From Planctomyces sp. (lineage in GTDB: Bacteria; Planctomycetota; Planctomycetia; Planctomycetales; Planctomycetaceae): a stretch of 64,000 nt of DNA. Position numbers and translations under genes: made by a program. The DNA lies in the NCBI GenBank assembly GCA_016795105.1, contig JAEUIH010000007.1, forward strand, positions 62,001-126,000. Direction: 5' to 3'. Positions 8,194-18,100 of this stretch are shown piece by piece. The notes beneath the pieces were generated by a model, which worked only from the letters and a program-made list of their open reading frames with translations, was not told where the DNA came from and did not search any database. The first letter of the stretch is position 1; each line of letters begins with the position of its first letter.

Positions 8194-8346
8194 AGGATCG
8201 CCAGGAATGTTATCGCCATTGGCCATTTGTCAAAATCTAAAGTCACAGTCTGCGGCAATTTCCGGAGTGTGATGCTTGATCTTTCACATCGATTCGCCAA
8301 TTCTTCTGAACAGCCTGCGAGTCCCATTGGTCAGGAAAGGCGTTCT

Positions 8347-10773
8347 ATGCTTCGATTGAGAATCTGTTCGCTCGCGTTCATTGCTCTGGCGGTGCTGCTA
8401 CTCAGCAATCCTCCGGCCAATGGTCAAAACCCAGCCGATACTCCTTCAACGGGGAACTCCGCGGCAATACCCGCATCTGGTCCTGTCGTGTTTACGACAC
8501 AGCAGGATCACCAGAACATGCTTGAGCAGCTTCAGATTACGAAGTTGCGGCCGGGAAGAAACGGGGATGCAAAGGCTCAAAATGGTGCAAACTACGATGA
8601 AGCCAGTGCCAATCCATACCCAAATCTTCCAGAACTGATGAAGCTCGAAAGTGGAGAGCACGTCACAACACCGGACCAATGGAAGCAGAGTCGGCGCGCT
8701 GAGGTTGTTGAATTACTTGAACGGGAAGTGTACGGCCGAGTTCCTTCGAACGTTCCCGAAGTTCAATGGGAAGTCCGAGAGACTCGAGAGATCCATGCTG
8801 GCGGCAAAGCCGCGATTCAGAAACATATTGTGGGCGTCGTCGACAATTCAGCGTGCCCTGAAATTGCAGTCAATATTTCAATGTCACTTACGCTGCCAAA
8901 AGACGTTTCAGGACGTGTTCCCGTGTTGATGACGTTTGGATGGACTCCGTTTGAACCATCGCCTTTCTTCCAGGAGCCACCGCGTCGAGGTGATACTGAT
9001 GCGCCTCGTCCTCCCTCTCGTGAAGACAAACTCATCGCCGCGGGATGGGGCTGTGCGGTCATCAATCCCGGCAGCGTTCAGGATGATGCCGGAGGTTTTC
9101 AAAGAGGCCCATTCAGCAGAAACGCGAATGCAGACGCAGAGCCAACAGGTGCTGGTCTGACTCGCGGAATTATCGGTCTGACCAATCTGGGACAACCTCG
9201 CAAGCCTGACGACTGGGGCGCACTTCGAGCCTGGGGCTGGGGTGCTTCTCGCGGGCTCGACTATCTTGAGACCGAACCGTCCGTAGATTCAAAGCGGGTT
9301 GGGATTGCCGGTGTCTCTCGATATGGCAAAGCCGCGCTGGTCGCTATGGCCTTCGACGAACGTTTTGGAATGGGACTCATCGCATCCAGCGGCGCGGGGG
9401 GCACGAAACTGTTCCGGAGAAACTTTGGTGAGAGCCTTGAGAATCTCGCTGGTTCCGGTGCCTATCACTGGATGGCTGGCAATTACATTCGCTACTCCGC
9501 AGAAGAATCTTCGTTCGGTCGCCGAACAGCCAATGACCTGCCCGTTGATTCTCACATGACACTCGCACTTTGTGCTCCTCGACTGACATTCATCAGCCAT
9601 GGCATCCCCGAAAAGGGTGACGCAAACTGGCTGGACCATCAGGGAAGCTTTATGTCCGCGATCGCAGCTCAGCCCGTGTTTCGCCTGCTGGGGGCAAAGG
9701 ACCTTGGCCGGAGCGATGACTATCTCACGGAAAGAATGCCGGCTGTAAATGTTGATCTGCTGGATGGAGAGCTTGCATGGCGACAGCACGATGGTGGTCA
9801 TACCGATGGACCCAATATTGAACACTTCATTCACTGGGCGAACGTCCGATTCGCAATGAAGGATGGCAGTGAGCCGCCCCTGCGGCAAACAGTTGCCGCC
9901 AGCGCGACTGCGACTGTTGCGGTTGCTGCAGTTCAGTCAGCGGAAACACGTACACAAACTCCAGGTGGCGCCGAGGTGCCGGACGTAGTTCGAATCAAGC
10001 GACCAACGACGGAGGAATTGGCAGTAGCGCGAAAGGCACTTGCCGATTTCGTGCAGTCGGCAGATCCTAAGACAAAGGCAATCCTGGAAGAGTTTCCCGG
10101 CCTGATTGAAGTTAGGGAGCCTCGCCCGAACTCTGCAATCGTACCTTCACTCGCTCCCTTCTTTCGGCAGAAACATCAAGCAAATGTGGCGGTAGCCAAA
10201 GAGGGAAAAGCAGAACTGCTGTTGCTTGGAGATTCGATCACGGACTTCTGGAGAAATGACAGCGGTCCTTTTGCCGGGAAAGCCGTTTTGGATCAGCACT
10301 TTGGCCAATGGAACATCGCAAACTTTGGAATCGCAGGAGACACAACTCAGGGAGTACTTTATCGGCTTCAAAACGGAGAAGGCGAAGGCATTTCTCCAAA
10401 AGCCGTAATGCTGATGATTGGAACCAACAATACCGGCAGGAACTCTGCAGAAGAGATCGCAGAAGGTATCGGTGCAGTGGTACTTCAGTTGAGGAAGAGT
10501 TTTCCGAACGCGAAGATCCTTTTACTGGGGATTTTTCCTCGCAGTAACGCCAACGACCCGGTTCGCAAAACCATCGAACAAATCAATACGTCAATTTCAA
10601 AGCTTCACGATGGAGACAAAGTCCACTACCTGGACATCGGATCAGAATTCCTCGATGCCGAGGGAAACATACCATCAGACGTCATGAGTGATGCTCTGCA
10701 TCCCGGAGCCAAAGGCTACGAAATCTGGGCAACTGCCGTCAAATCGCACCTCACCAAACTCATGTCCCCATAG
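8347..10773 (+). CDS. Two-domain esterase: CE15-like plus SGNH/GDSL hydrolase
   Basis: This 808-residue secreted protein starts at ATG 8347 after GGAAAGG, with a clean signal peptide (LAFIALAVLLLSNPPANGQ). Residues about 60-510 resemble carbohydrate esterase family 15 (glucuronoyl esterases): WGWGASRGLDYLE, the nucleophile motif GVSRYGKAALVA and a late His in HDGGHTDGP. Residues about 590-808 form an SGNH hydrolase like platelet-activating-factor acetylhydrolase subunits. They show LLLGDSITDFW (block I), NFGIAGDTTQ, MIGTNN (block III) and DALHPGAKGY (Asp/His of block V). Family knowledge suggests cleavage of lignin-glucuronoxylan ester bonds plus removal of acetyl groups. A polysaccharide de-esterification role is inferred, and the exact substrates are unknown. 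It follows the BSP peptidase by about 150 bases. Confidence 0.85.
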   Translation: MLRLRICSLAFIALAVLLLSNPPANGQNPADTPSTGNSAAIPASGPVVFTTQQDHQNMLEQLQITKLRPGRNGDAKAQNGANYDEASANPYPNLPELMKLESGEHVTTPDQWKQSRRAEVVELLEREVYGRVPSNVPEVQWEVRETREIHAGGKAAIQKHIVGVVDNSACPEIAVNISMSLTLPKDVSGRVPVLMTFGWTPFEPSPFFQEPPRRGDTDAPRPPSREDKLIAAGWGCAVINPGSVQDDAGGFQRGPFSRNANADAEPTGAGLTRGIIGLTNLGQPRKPDDWGALRAWGWGASRGLDYLETEPSVDSKRVGIAGVSRYGKAALVAMAFDERFGMGLIASSGAGGTKLFRRNFGESLENLAGSGAYHWMAGNYIRYSAEESSFGRRTANDLPVDSHMTLALCAPRLTFISHGIPEKGDANWLDHQGSFMSAIAAQPVFRLLGAKDLGRSDDYLTERMPAVNVDLLDGELAWRQHDGGHTDGPNIEHFIHWANVRFAMKDGSEPPLRQTVAASATATVAVAAVQSAETRTQTPGGAEVPDVVRIKRPTTEELAVARKALADFVQSADPKTKAILEEFPGLIEVREPRPNSAIVPSLAPFFRQKHQANVAVAKEGKAELLLLGDSITDFWRNDSGPFAGKAVLDQHFGQWNIANFGIAGDTTQGVLYRLQNGEGEGISPKAVMLMIGTNNTGRNSAEEIAEGIGAVVLQLRKSFPNAKILLLGIFPRSNANDPVRKTIEQINTSISKLHDGDKVHYLDIGSEFLDAEGNIPSDVMSDALHPGAKGYEIWATAVKSHLTKLMSP

Positions 10774-10844
10774 TCGTGGATCGCTCCGTCGATCCCACGC
10801 CCACAAAGGATCCCACACCGGCCACGTCACCAACACCCTGCTGT

Positions 10845-11936
10845 CTACAGAATTCGATGTGTCGGAACGGGACGCCCCGGACGAAAACTTTGCATGGAGA
10901 CAATTGAGTGAGTCGCACCGCTGGCCGCAGTTGCTGCGGCCAGCTCTTCTCGAACGATGACGTCCAGCTCAGCCGGGTCGATGGCAACTCGAGCATTCAC
11001 CACCACGTTCGCCAGATTCGTCGTCGTTCCGGACGCCAGTGAGAGTTCGGGGCCTGTTTCGTTGCTGACCACATTCGCAACGGCATAGCTGGCATCACAC
11101 AGACCAATGACCTTGAGATGCGCGGCTTCAGCATGCAATGCCAGCAGTCGCGTGTGGAGCCGGCGAATCAGGTCCATCAAAAGAGAATCCAGCTCAAAGG
11201 AAAGTTTGGATTCGATGACAACCTGGCTATTGAGCCAACCGAGCTCCGCTTCTCCGTCGGCATAAATGTCGTAGTCGACGTCCATGACTCGCTGACCAAA
11301 CTGTCCCCGCAATTCAAGTGTTTCGAGAAGTGCGGCGAAACCTGTACCTGTCTTTGCGGAACATCTCAGAACGGGACGGCCCGGATATTCTTTTTCGATC
11401 AAAGTCTGCAGTTCTGAAACACTCTCCTGGGAAAGCTCATCGACACGATTGATCACCACAAAGTCGGCCTCTTCGATCTGCTTACGAAAGATATAATTGG
11501 CCTTCGGAGAAAATCCACTTGTGGCCTCGCCTCGCAAAATCCGCAGACCATGGCTGGGTTTCAGAATGACACCGTACGGAGCGATATCGAGCGGAACACC
11601 GTACACTTCGGTCAGCGGACGGATCACGGTTGCAACCAGATCGGTGCAGCTGCCGACGGGTTCTGCAAGGATAATATCCGGCAATTGTCCCTCACCAAGA
11701 TGCTCCACAGTGGAAGTCAGTGCGTTGAAATTGCAGCAAAAACAGGAACCGGCAACTTCGCCCACATCAAATCCCTGCGACCGAAGACTCTGAGTATCGA
11801 CCAGGTCCGTAGTCTGGTCGTTGGTGACGATCCCTACCTTCTTTCCCAGTTCCATGTAGTGACGAGCAAGCCGGGAAATGGTGGACGTCTTGCCGGCGCC
11901 GAGAAATCCGCCAACCATAATATAAACAGGTTTCAT
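10845..11936 (-). CDS. CobW/COG0523-type GTPase, metallochaperone candidate
   Basis: This 363-residue P-loop GTPase of the COG0523/P47K group has its Walker A at GGFLGAGKTS (9-18), a metal-binding CFCC at 65-68 in GSCFCCNF, the switch region AEPVGSC and a guanine-specificity motif NRVD (163-166). The usual fold follows, but the C-terminal half lacks the standard CobW_C sequence. It is rich in Ala/Val and ends with a segment mentioning no histidine cluster. COG0523 proteins insert or traffic zinc, cobalt or iron using GTP. It lies 89 bases downstream of an ArsR regulator on the same strand, which suggests metal-responsive expression. Which metal and which client enzyme cannot be told from sequence. 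Confidence 0.85.
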   Translation of the reverse strand: MKPVYIMVGGFLGAGKTSTISRLARHYMELGKKVGIVTNDQTTDLVDTQSLRSQGFDVGEVAGSCFCCNFNALTSTVEHLGEGQLPDIILAEPVGSCTDLVATVIRPLTEVYGVPLDIAPYGVILKPSHGLRILRGEATSGFSPKANYIFRKQIEEADFVVINRVDELSQESVSELQTLIEKEYPGRPVLRCSAKTGTGFAALLETLELRGQFGQRVMDVDYDIYADGEAELGWLNSQVVIESKLSFELDSLLMDLIRRLHTRLLALHAEAAHLKVIGLCDASYAVANVVSNETGPELSLASGTTTNLANVVVNARVAIDPAELDVIVREELAAATAASGATHSIVSMQSFRPGRPVPTHRIL

Positions 11937-12025
11937 TGAGCACTTCTTTTGTCGGGCGCGTTCAGGTTTCAGTGTTGAGCCTGAACACGCGTGTCTGAGC
12001 AGTCATCAATACTGAGGTGAAGCTT

Positions 12026-12343
12026 CTATTTGCGGTCCGGAACTTCCAGTCTGCAGCATCCAAGGTCCAGAAACCTCGTACCACGACCTGACGTACACAG
12101 CAGATCGCTGTGCAGTTTGTAATACATATAACGACCTTCCCGGCGAACTTCGACGAGATCAGCGTACTTCATAATTTTGAGATGGTGAGAGACGGTGACG
12201 ACTTCTGCATCCAGCAGTTCAGCGATATCTCCTACGGTCAACTCTCCGTATCGCAGCGCGTTGACAATCCTGAGCCGATGAGGATCACTCAACGCCTTCA
12301 GTCGCTCCGCACAAAAATCGGCATCGAAGACTTCCCGTGCCAC
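12026..12343 (-). CDS. ArsR-family metal-type regulator
   Basis: This 105-residue winged-helix protein has LKALSDPHRLRIVNALRYGEL, the HTH ELLDAEVVTVSHHLKIMKYA and the wing VRREGRYMYYKL, all standard ArsR/SmtB features. Cysteines near the N-terminus (DADFCAERL) and the C-terminus (LLCTSGRG, LGCCRLEVP) could form an effector site. The partner gene at 10845-11936 is a COG0523 GTPase, so a zinc or other metal signal is plausible. An imperfect palindrome sits about 35 bases upstream of the start and is a candidate operator. Without the conserved alpha-5 His/Asp pattern of SmtB I cannot name the metal, and thiol or redox sensing remains possible. Confidence 0.85.
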   Translation of the reverse strand: MAREVFDADFCAERLKALSDPHRLRIVNALRYGELTVGDIAELLDAEVVTVSHHLKIMKYADLVEVRREGRYMYYKLHSDLLCTSGRGTRFLDLGCCRLEVPDRK

Positions 12344-12375
12344 GCTGGTTCCTTACTCCCAATTTCAAAATTCAA

Positions 12376-12397
12376 TATTCTTACAAGCGTAAGATTA
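12376..12397. promoter_or_regulatory. Palindrome upstream of ArsR-CobW pair
   Basis: The core TCTTAC-AAGC-GTAAGA (12379-12394) is a perfect 6-base inverted repeat around 4 bases. It extends outward with AT pairs except one mismatch. Its size and place just upstream of the ArsR gene match typical ArsR/SmtB operators. Inference from position. Confidence 0.5.
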
Positions 12398-12462
12398 TAG
12401 TAATCGGATACTGGCCAATTGACAAGCCACCGCGAAGGGTGGCGGCGGCAGTGGCAGTCGAC

Positions 12463-12480
12463 GGACAGGAATGTCCATCC
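12463..12480. repeat. GGACAGGAATGTCC hairpin element, 3' of TetR gene
   Basis: GGACAGGAATGTCCATCC abuts the stop codon of the TetR gene, whose TAG is made of the next bases. It is a variant of the GGGCAGGAATGCCC module found at 21568-21589 and many times at 38243-38820, again just after genes. On the TetR sense strand it folds as a short stem with a UUCC loop. Confidence 0.7.
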
Positions 12481-13079
12481 TAAGTTGAGGCGCCTTGAAG
12501 GAACTGGTCAACGATTTCCGTTGCAAGAGCGGGAGTCAGAAAGCGGCCTGGTCGGGATCGGCGGGAGAAGATATTGAGGGGTTGATCCATCAGGCAGCAA
12601 AACGTGAGTGCCAGAAAGTCGGGATCCCGGGGGCGCATGCATTTTTCATGGATCCCCTCGACCATGATCCTTTTCACAAGTTGAAATCGGCGGTCTGTCA
12701 GCGAATCCAGAATGCCATCGATCTCTGGTATCCGCGGACCGTAGTAGGTTTGAAACATCAGCCGAGGAATTCTGGGATCTGCCAGACAGAAGTCGAATGA
12801 ACTTTGAACCATCACCTGAAGTCTCGACTCGCATCCGTTGTTTGCCGCAACAACCTGTTCAAGCTGCTCCTGACTGACTTCATAGTGCTGCCGAATCAGT
12901 TCCTCGAAGAGTGAGCGTTTATCCTTAAAGTGATGGTACAAGGTAGGCTGAGTCACCCCGGCAGCATGGATGATCTCGCGGATGCCAACCGCAGCGTAGC
13001 CGCGGTCCGAGAACAGCGTGAGTGCATGATCAAGCAGTTTTTCACGTGTTGTTGTCGCGGAGGAACGTGAAGCCTTCAT
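12480..13079 (-). CDS. TetR/AcrR-family transcriptional regulator
   Basis: This 199-residue protein has a TetR N-terminal HTH: TREKLLDHALTLFSDRGYAAVGIREII followed by AGVTQPTLYHHFKDKRSLFEEL. The C-terminal ligand domain carries several Cys residues (FDFCLADP, EKCMRP, FCCLMD). The start codon overlaps the stop of the upstream copper-monooxygenase-like gene (13076-13079, ATGA), so the two are translationally coupled. A 20-base near-perfect palindrome upstream of that gene is the likely operator, so the regulator probably represses its own operon. The inducing compound is unknown. The gene ends against a hairpin repeat. Confidence 0.92.
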   Translation of the reverse strand: MKASRSSATTTREKLLDHALTLFSDRGYAAVGIREIIHAAGVTQPTLYHHFKDKRSLFEELIRQHYEVSQEQLEQVVAANNGCESRLQVMVQSSFDFCLADPRIPRLMFQTYYGPRIPEIDGILDSLTDRRFQLVKRIMVEGIHEKCMRPRDPDFLALTFCCLMDQPLNIFSRRSRPGRFLTPALATEIVDQFLQGAST

Positions 13080-14965
13080 GGATTCTGACTCACATCTTTC
13101 CGTGGTTGCTTCAGGTCATGACCAAGATTGTCCATGATCGTGTGAATCAGGTCTTCAGGCCTGTTTGCAGTGAGCAGAAAGAAGCAGAAGAGCATCTCGT
13201 CGGTCGTCTCTTCACCCCATGTTACTCTCTGCGGTGGCAGTGAAGGATTGGAGGGGTTCTCGGATGAATTATCAAACGCAGCTTCAACAGTCAGTGTTGT
13301 TCCCGCCGAAAGCTCAAACGGTCGTTCATAGTAGTACTCGTCCTGCCAGTTGTAATTCCAGTCGGGAACATCGATCAGAACCTCAGGCGGACTGCCTGGA
13401 CGTGTCGCGGTGACCTTCATGGATTTGCCGAGCAGGTGCATGTGGGGAACAATGCCAACAAGGATGACATCCCTGGGCAGAGTATATGTCGTTGAGCGAC
13501 GATAGCTGGGCTCACCCGCTGGTATGTCCATTTCATAGTTGGCCATCCAGATACTCCCCACCAGTCTTGCTGGCTGGCTCAGAGATTCCCTGAGTGGTTT
13601 GTTCACAAAATAGAGTCCGACCTCAGACTGATCGCTCTCTTCGCGACCCGTCGGATGATAGTGAACCTGAACCACGAGATCGCTTCCCTTTTTCAGATAC
13701 CGCCCCATCTCGTTTGGCAGCCGCCGAGCCGTATTGCCGACTGACCATCCGCCCAGAGCACCGCTGGGAAGGAAGCCTGGCCCACCAAAACTGGAGTAAC
13801 CTGGTTCCTTCGTTGCGGCATCCAGCGATCGGGCCTGCCCCTTGTCATCAAGAAACAGAACCGCATGATGGACAACTCTCCGATTACCCGGATGAAACTC
13901 AACCGCAGCCACAAGTTTGTCCTCCGGTATCTCCACCGGGAGTACAAAATTCTGCAGCAAATCCGGTCCATCTGCCGGTACCGTAAATGGCTCCGACATG
14001 CGGACAATCAGATCCGGTGGCCCCAATTGCCACCCGTCAGTGAATTCCGGAGTCGGAGGCAAATCTTCGGGGTCTCCTTCGGGACATCCATCCGCTGCCC
14101 ATTCGCTGAGTATTTCCAGTTCGCGTTCGGTGAGCCTTCGGTCTCCAACAAACTTACGCTGGCTTTTCTGACCGGGAATCCATGGCGGCATAATCCGCCG
14201 CTGAGTCACTTCAACGAGCATCTTTGAATGTGCCAATGCGTCTGCATAACTGGCCAGGGAGAATGGTGCGACCTGCCCCTCTCGATGACAGTTCAAACAT
14301 CTGGACTGGAGCATGGGGGCAATGTGACGTGCATATGTGACCTGCCCCGTCTTCTCAGCGGATGAGAGTTCCGGAAACTGGCAACCTACCGGCTTGGTAC
14401 TGGGTATCAGTACAGGCTGATTTGCTACAGCGGCTCGGACCGCATCATTCAAATAGTGCTGCTCAACACGAGTTCGTCTTCGTCCTATCGTCACATATGC
14501 ATTGTCAATGGCCCCTCGATACGCAAGCTGATTCCGGCGATCAATGACAAAGGCTTCTGGAACATGAGTCGGCTTTAGAGCTTTCGAAAGCAAGCCTGAA
14601 CCATCAAACAGTACGGTCACCTTCACCTTCATCAGAGCAAAGTGGCTGACTGCCTTCTGACGCGTCACAAACGGATCCGAGACGACTCCATACAGTTCAA
14701 CTCCGGCAGGAAGCGACTCATTGAGCCGATCCAGTTCCTGCAGATATGAATTTGCAATCGGACAGGTCGTCGACAGAAATACGAAAACCCGCACACACTC
14801 ACGGTCATTCTGACCAAGATGATGAACAACTCCCTGGAGATCCGTCACGCTGAAGTCTGTCGCGACAGCAGTAATTTGAGCCGCTGATTCTTGAGCCTCG
14901 TGAGACTTCAATGATGACAACAGCACCATCAACATCATGAACGTTGTCAGCAGAACCCATTTCAT
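13076..14965 (-). CDS. Redoxin / cytochrome c / copper type II monooxygenase-like protein
   Basis: This 629-residue exported protein has three parts. Residues about 30-185 form an AhpC/TSA redoxin fold with a single Cys68 in STTCPIANS. Residues about 205-300 form a small cytochrome c-like domain with heme motif CLNCH (223-227). Residues about 310-610 resemble the copper type II ascorbate-dependent monooxygenase fold (peptidylglycine hydroxylase group). Candidate copper ligands there are HH at 366-367, HYH at 435-437 and HMH at 508-510. An N-terminal membrane segment (VLLTTFMMLMVLLSSL) serves as signal. Planctomycetes hold many such mosaics of unknown substrate. It probably catalyses a copper-dependent oxidation fed by the heme domain. 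It is co-transcribed with the TetR gene behind an operator-like palindrome. Confidence 0.82.
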   Translation of the reverse strand: MKWVLLTTFMMLMVLLSSLKSHEAQESAAQITAVATDFSVTDLQGVVHHLGQNDRECVRVFVFLSTTCPIANSYLQELDRLNESLPAGVELYGVVSDPFVTRQKAVSHFALMKVKVTVLFDGSGLLSKALKPTHVPEAFVIDRRNQLAYRGAIDNAYVTIGRRRTRVEQHYLNDAVRAAVANQPVLIPSTKPVGCQFPELSSAEKTGQVTYARHIAPMLQSRCLNCHREGQVAPFSLASYADALAHSKMLVEVTQRRIMPPWIPGQKSQRKFVGDRRLTERELEILSEWAADGCPEGDPEDLPPTPEFTDGWQLGPPDLIVRMSEPFTVPADGPDLLQNFVLPVEIPEDKLVAAVEFHPGNRRVVHHAVLFLDDKGQARSLDAATKEPGYSSFGGPGFLPSGALGGWSVGNTARRLPNEMGRYLKKGSDLVVQVHYHPTGREESDQSEVGLYFVNKPLRESLSQPARLVGSIWMANYEMDIPAGEPSYRRSTTYTLPRDVILVGIVPHMHLLGKSMKVTATRPGSPPEVLIDVPDWNYNWQDEYYYERPFELSAGTTLTVEAAFDNSSENPSNPSLPPQRVTWGEETTDEMLFCFFLLTANRPEDLIHTIMDNLGHDLKQPRKDVSQNP

Positions 14966-14997
14966 GGCTTTATCTCTCGTCGCTTGCCGCCTCGCTG

Positions 14998-15017
14998 AAT
15001 ATACCGATCGTTATATT
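14998..15017. promoter_or_regulatory. Near-perfect 20-bp palindrome, probable TetR operator
   Basis: AATATACCGATCGTTATATT has a CGATCG core and AATATA/TATATT ends; only one pair of 10 mismatches. It lies 33 bases upstream of the ATG of the gene at 13076-14965, whose downstream partner is a TetR regulator. TetR sites commonly have this size and symmetry. Binding is inferred. Confidence 0.6.
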
Positions 15018-15082
15018 GCCCTGAGGTTGTGCAAAAATCAAGAGATCTTTCCAGCCGCAAGATTCCGAAAAGGACCAACGAA

Positions 15083-15111
15083 GAAGGCCAGCTTCAGAGA
15101 AGCTGGCCTTC
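15083..15111 (-). terminator. 12-bp hairpin downstream of zinc protease gene
   Basis: GAAGGCCAGCTT pairs perfectly with AAGCTGGCCTTC around a 5-base loop (CAGAG). It lies 34 bases beyond the stop of the gene at 15145-18147. On that strand it is followed by a T-rich stretch (TTCGTTGGTCCTTTT) rather than a pure T-run, so it is a probable but not ideal intrinsic terminator. Confidence 0.6.
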
Positions 15112-15144
15112 GAGAGAAATCACTCAGACATCAACCATGCGAAA

Positions 15145-18100
15145 CTACTTCTGGCCTTCACCAGCGGGAGCAGAATCTGCGGGAGCGCGATTTGGCTGAA
15201 CTTCCGACGCTGGAGTAACCGGGAAGGTCTGCTCCTGAATCGGATTCCCGAGTTGAGCAGGGGCATTGCCGATGATGATTCGAGTACCACCGCCACCAGC
15301 CGCACCACGTGATGGGTTCAGGATGTAATCAGCATCCAGAGCCTTGGTAATGCGGTCACGAGCCTGAGCGAGGTGAGCGGATGTGTACGGATCATGTCGA
15401 TCCGCGGCAGCAGCCTGAGCGGCCTCAATCTTCTTCACGATCTGACGCAGTTGATCGCTGGCAAGTGATGAGATTGCTCGACCAGCAGCTCCCTGAGCAT
15501 TGCCTGGCAATGTCAGATCGATCAGCCGTTCGAGGTGTTCTCGCTGCAGGTTACGCCGCAGGCTGGAGATCAGAGGCTTGCGAGCGGTGTAAGCACCTTC
15601 TGCTTTAGCATCCAGTTCAGCCCAGACTCCGGTTGAGACTGTCGTCAGCAACTCCGGCAAAGTCAGGGAATCCTGATCTGCTGGAACTCGGAACTCGTTG
15701 TCGTAAACGCGCTTCAACGTGGTTGGATTCATCAGGCTGGTCAGAGCAGATGCCTGAATCCCCATGATTCGATCATGAATCGGCCATGTTGCGTCTTCGA
15801 ACATAGAACCCGGGACATCTTCCCACTTGTCGAGGCCCATGGCTACAACGAGTTCCGGGCTCAGACCGAAGGCTTCGTCGCGGAACGCATTGTTGACAAC
15901 AAAATTCAGGGCTCGACGCTGCTGTTCTGCAGGAACAACATCAATCGGCTTACGACCATTCGGATCACCCTTCTTGTCACGGTTTACATGAGCCCCACCG
16001 ACCCAGTTGGCGACCATGGAAAGAGACCGAACCTGCAAAGACAGGATCATTTCATATCCGTACCGTACTCGATCCCAGCTCTCGCCGTCTTTGATGAACT
16101 CGGACAGCAACCGGGCTCGATGATGAGCCGCCAGACGATATTGCTCTTCCGCATAATCCAGTGGATTCTTCGTGAAGTCATAGCGTCGAGCCAACGGGTC
16201 CGGACCACCAGTATCTTCGTCAGTGGCGTAAACCAGTTCTGGTTCGGCAACACGAGCGAGTACAGGCTTTGTATCGCCAAACGTATAACCGTACTCAATT
16301 GCCCACATGTCGTACGGACCGATCCCGGTCATGCAGTAGTCACCCTGCGTTGTACCGGAATCAAGTCGAATGTTCGTACCGATGTAGTCCATCACTGAAC
16401 CGGCCAGCTGCTTCTTGCCCTTCACTTCTTCACTGTTGATCTGAGCAAGAGTAAAGATGCTTGAAGCCTTGAAGTTGTGGCGAAGCCCCATTGTGTGGCC
16501 CACTTCGTGAGCAACCAGATGGGCGATCAGCGGACCAACAAAGGACTCCGGCATTCCATCCAGCATCTGTTCCTTTGGCTTTTCTTCCTTCTTCTCTTCT
16601 TTCTTTTCACCTTCAGCCGCTGGCGGCTGAGCCGGAGTTTCCTGAGCCAGGATCTCCATCGTCATCCGCATCACGGCCATATCGAACGAAAGGCCATCAG
16701 CAGCCAGACACAGACCATTCACCTGACTGGTTCGACCAAACAGGCCATCAAATTCCTGATCACCCATCATTTTTGAGTCAGTTGTTGACATCGGATGACC
16801 GGCGTATGGAAGGGCTGCCTGTTGAGCAATCTTCTCAGACAGAACATTTCGCATCGAAGGTGGAGCCAGGCGAATGCGAGGATCCCATTCAGGATGTTCT
16901 GCAAGCCACGCCAGGGTATCCGGACCGTAGCCTTCCATTGCCAGCTTTGGCAGCGATTCAGAGAACTGCTGCTGATAGTGGCGAATCCACCCGTCCGTCA
17001 GAATGATGTCGGCATCAAGGATCTGTCCGGTCATCGGATGAACGCGGCTTGGGCCAATCGCTGTTCCCACGTTGTTGTTCAGCCAGCGAACGAAGTTGTA
17101 GTTCACATCTTCAGGGTCTTTGTCCATATGAGCCTGAGATGCTGCGTCCTGGTAATAGACTTCAATCGCATTTGAAATCCCGACCTTCTCGAACGCCTGA
17201 TTCCATGCCAACACACCTTCGCGAACCCATCGTCGATATCGAACAGGTGTGGTATGTTCGATATAAAATACGATTGGATTCTTTGGAGGACTGACCTGAA
17301 GCTTTGGATCTGCTTTCTCAAGGAACCAGCGATTGATGTAACGGACGCTCGTCTCCCGATCATCATACTTCGCCAGATCCGTGTAGCTGGTTGTGAAGTA
17401 GCCGATTCGAGTGTCCGCAACACGTGGCTGGTAACCGGTGCTGTCCGGAATATCGCTGATGGAATAATGCAGAGTCTTCAGAATGCCACCGTTATCCGGC
17501 GCCTGAAACGCGACTTCCACATTGTTTTCAAACGCCTTGGCGGTACTGATCGAATAGATGCCACCTCGTGTAAGTCCGAAGTTCAGCGAACCGCTCCCAC
17601 CAAAGAAGGTGGTCGCGTTATTCAGCAGCATTGCATCCAGATCAATGACCGGGCCACCGCCAGGACCCATTGTCACGATGGGCACATCCAGAAGAACTCG
17701 GTCCGTAAACAGACGCTTCACAGAAGACTCGGCTTCCTTGTCTCCGTTCGCCCGAATTGAAATATTGGGGCTGATCAAAGCAAGTCGCTTGTCGTATTGA
17801 CGCCAGTAGGCGTAAAGATCTCCGGCCTGCAATCCTGCATAGTCTTCGCCGCTGGCAACAGTCATGGCGAAGAAGTATTTCTTCTGAGCAAAGGTCCGCG
17901 GAAGTTCCGCGAACACCTGACCGTCCTTCTGTCGAGTCCACAACGTGTACATGGGTCGAATGTTGGCCTTGTTGACCACCTTTTCGAAACCCTCCAGCAC
18001 CTTTGCGTGTGGCGGATAGTCCGAGCCTGGCTGAGCTGGAGCGTCCTGTGCCTGCACAGCGGCAGAACTGAACGCGACGGTGCTCAGGGTGCAGGCAGCT

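Noticed and set aside
13594-14227. Plus-strand frames within the copper-monooxygenase gene
   Set aside because: They are antisense to a gene with intact metal and heme motifs and have no RBS.
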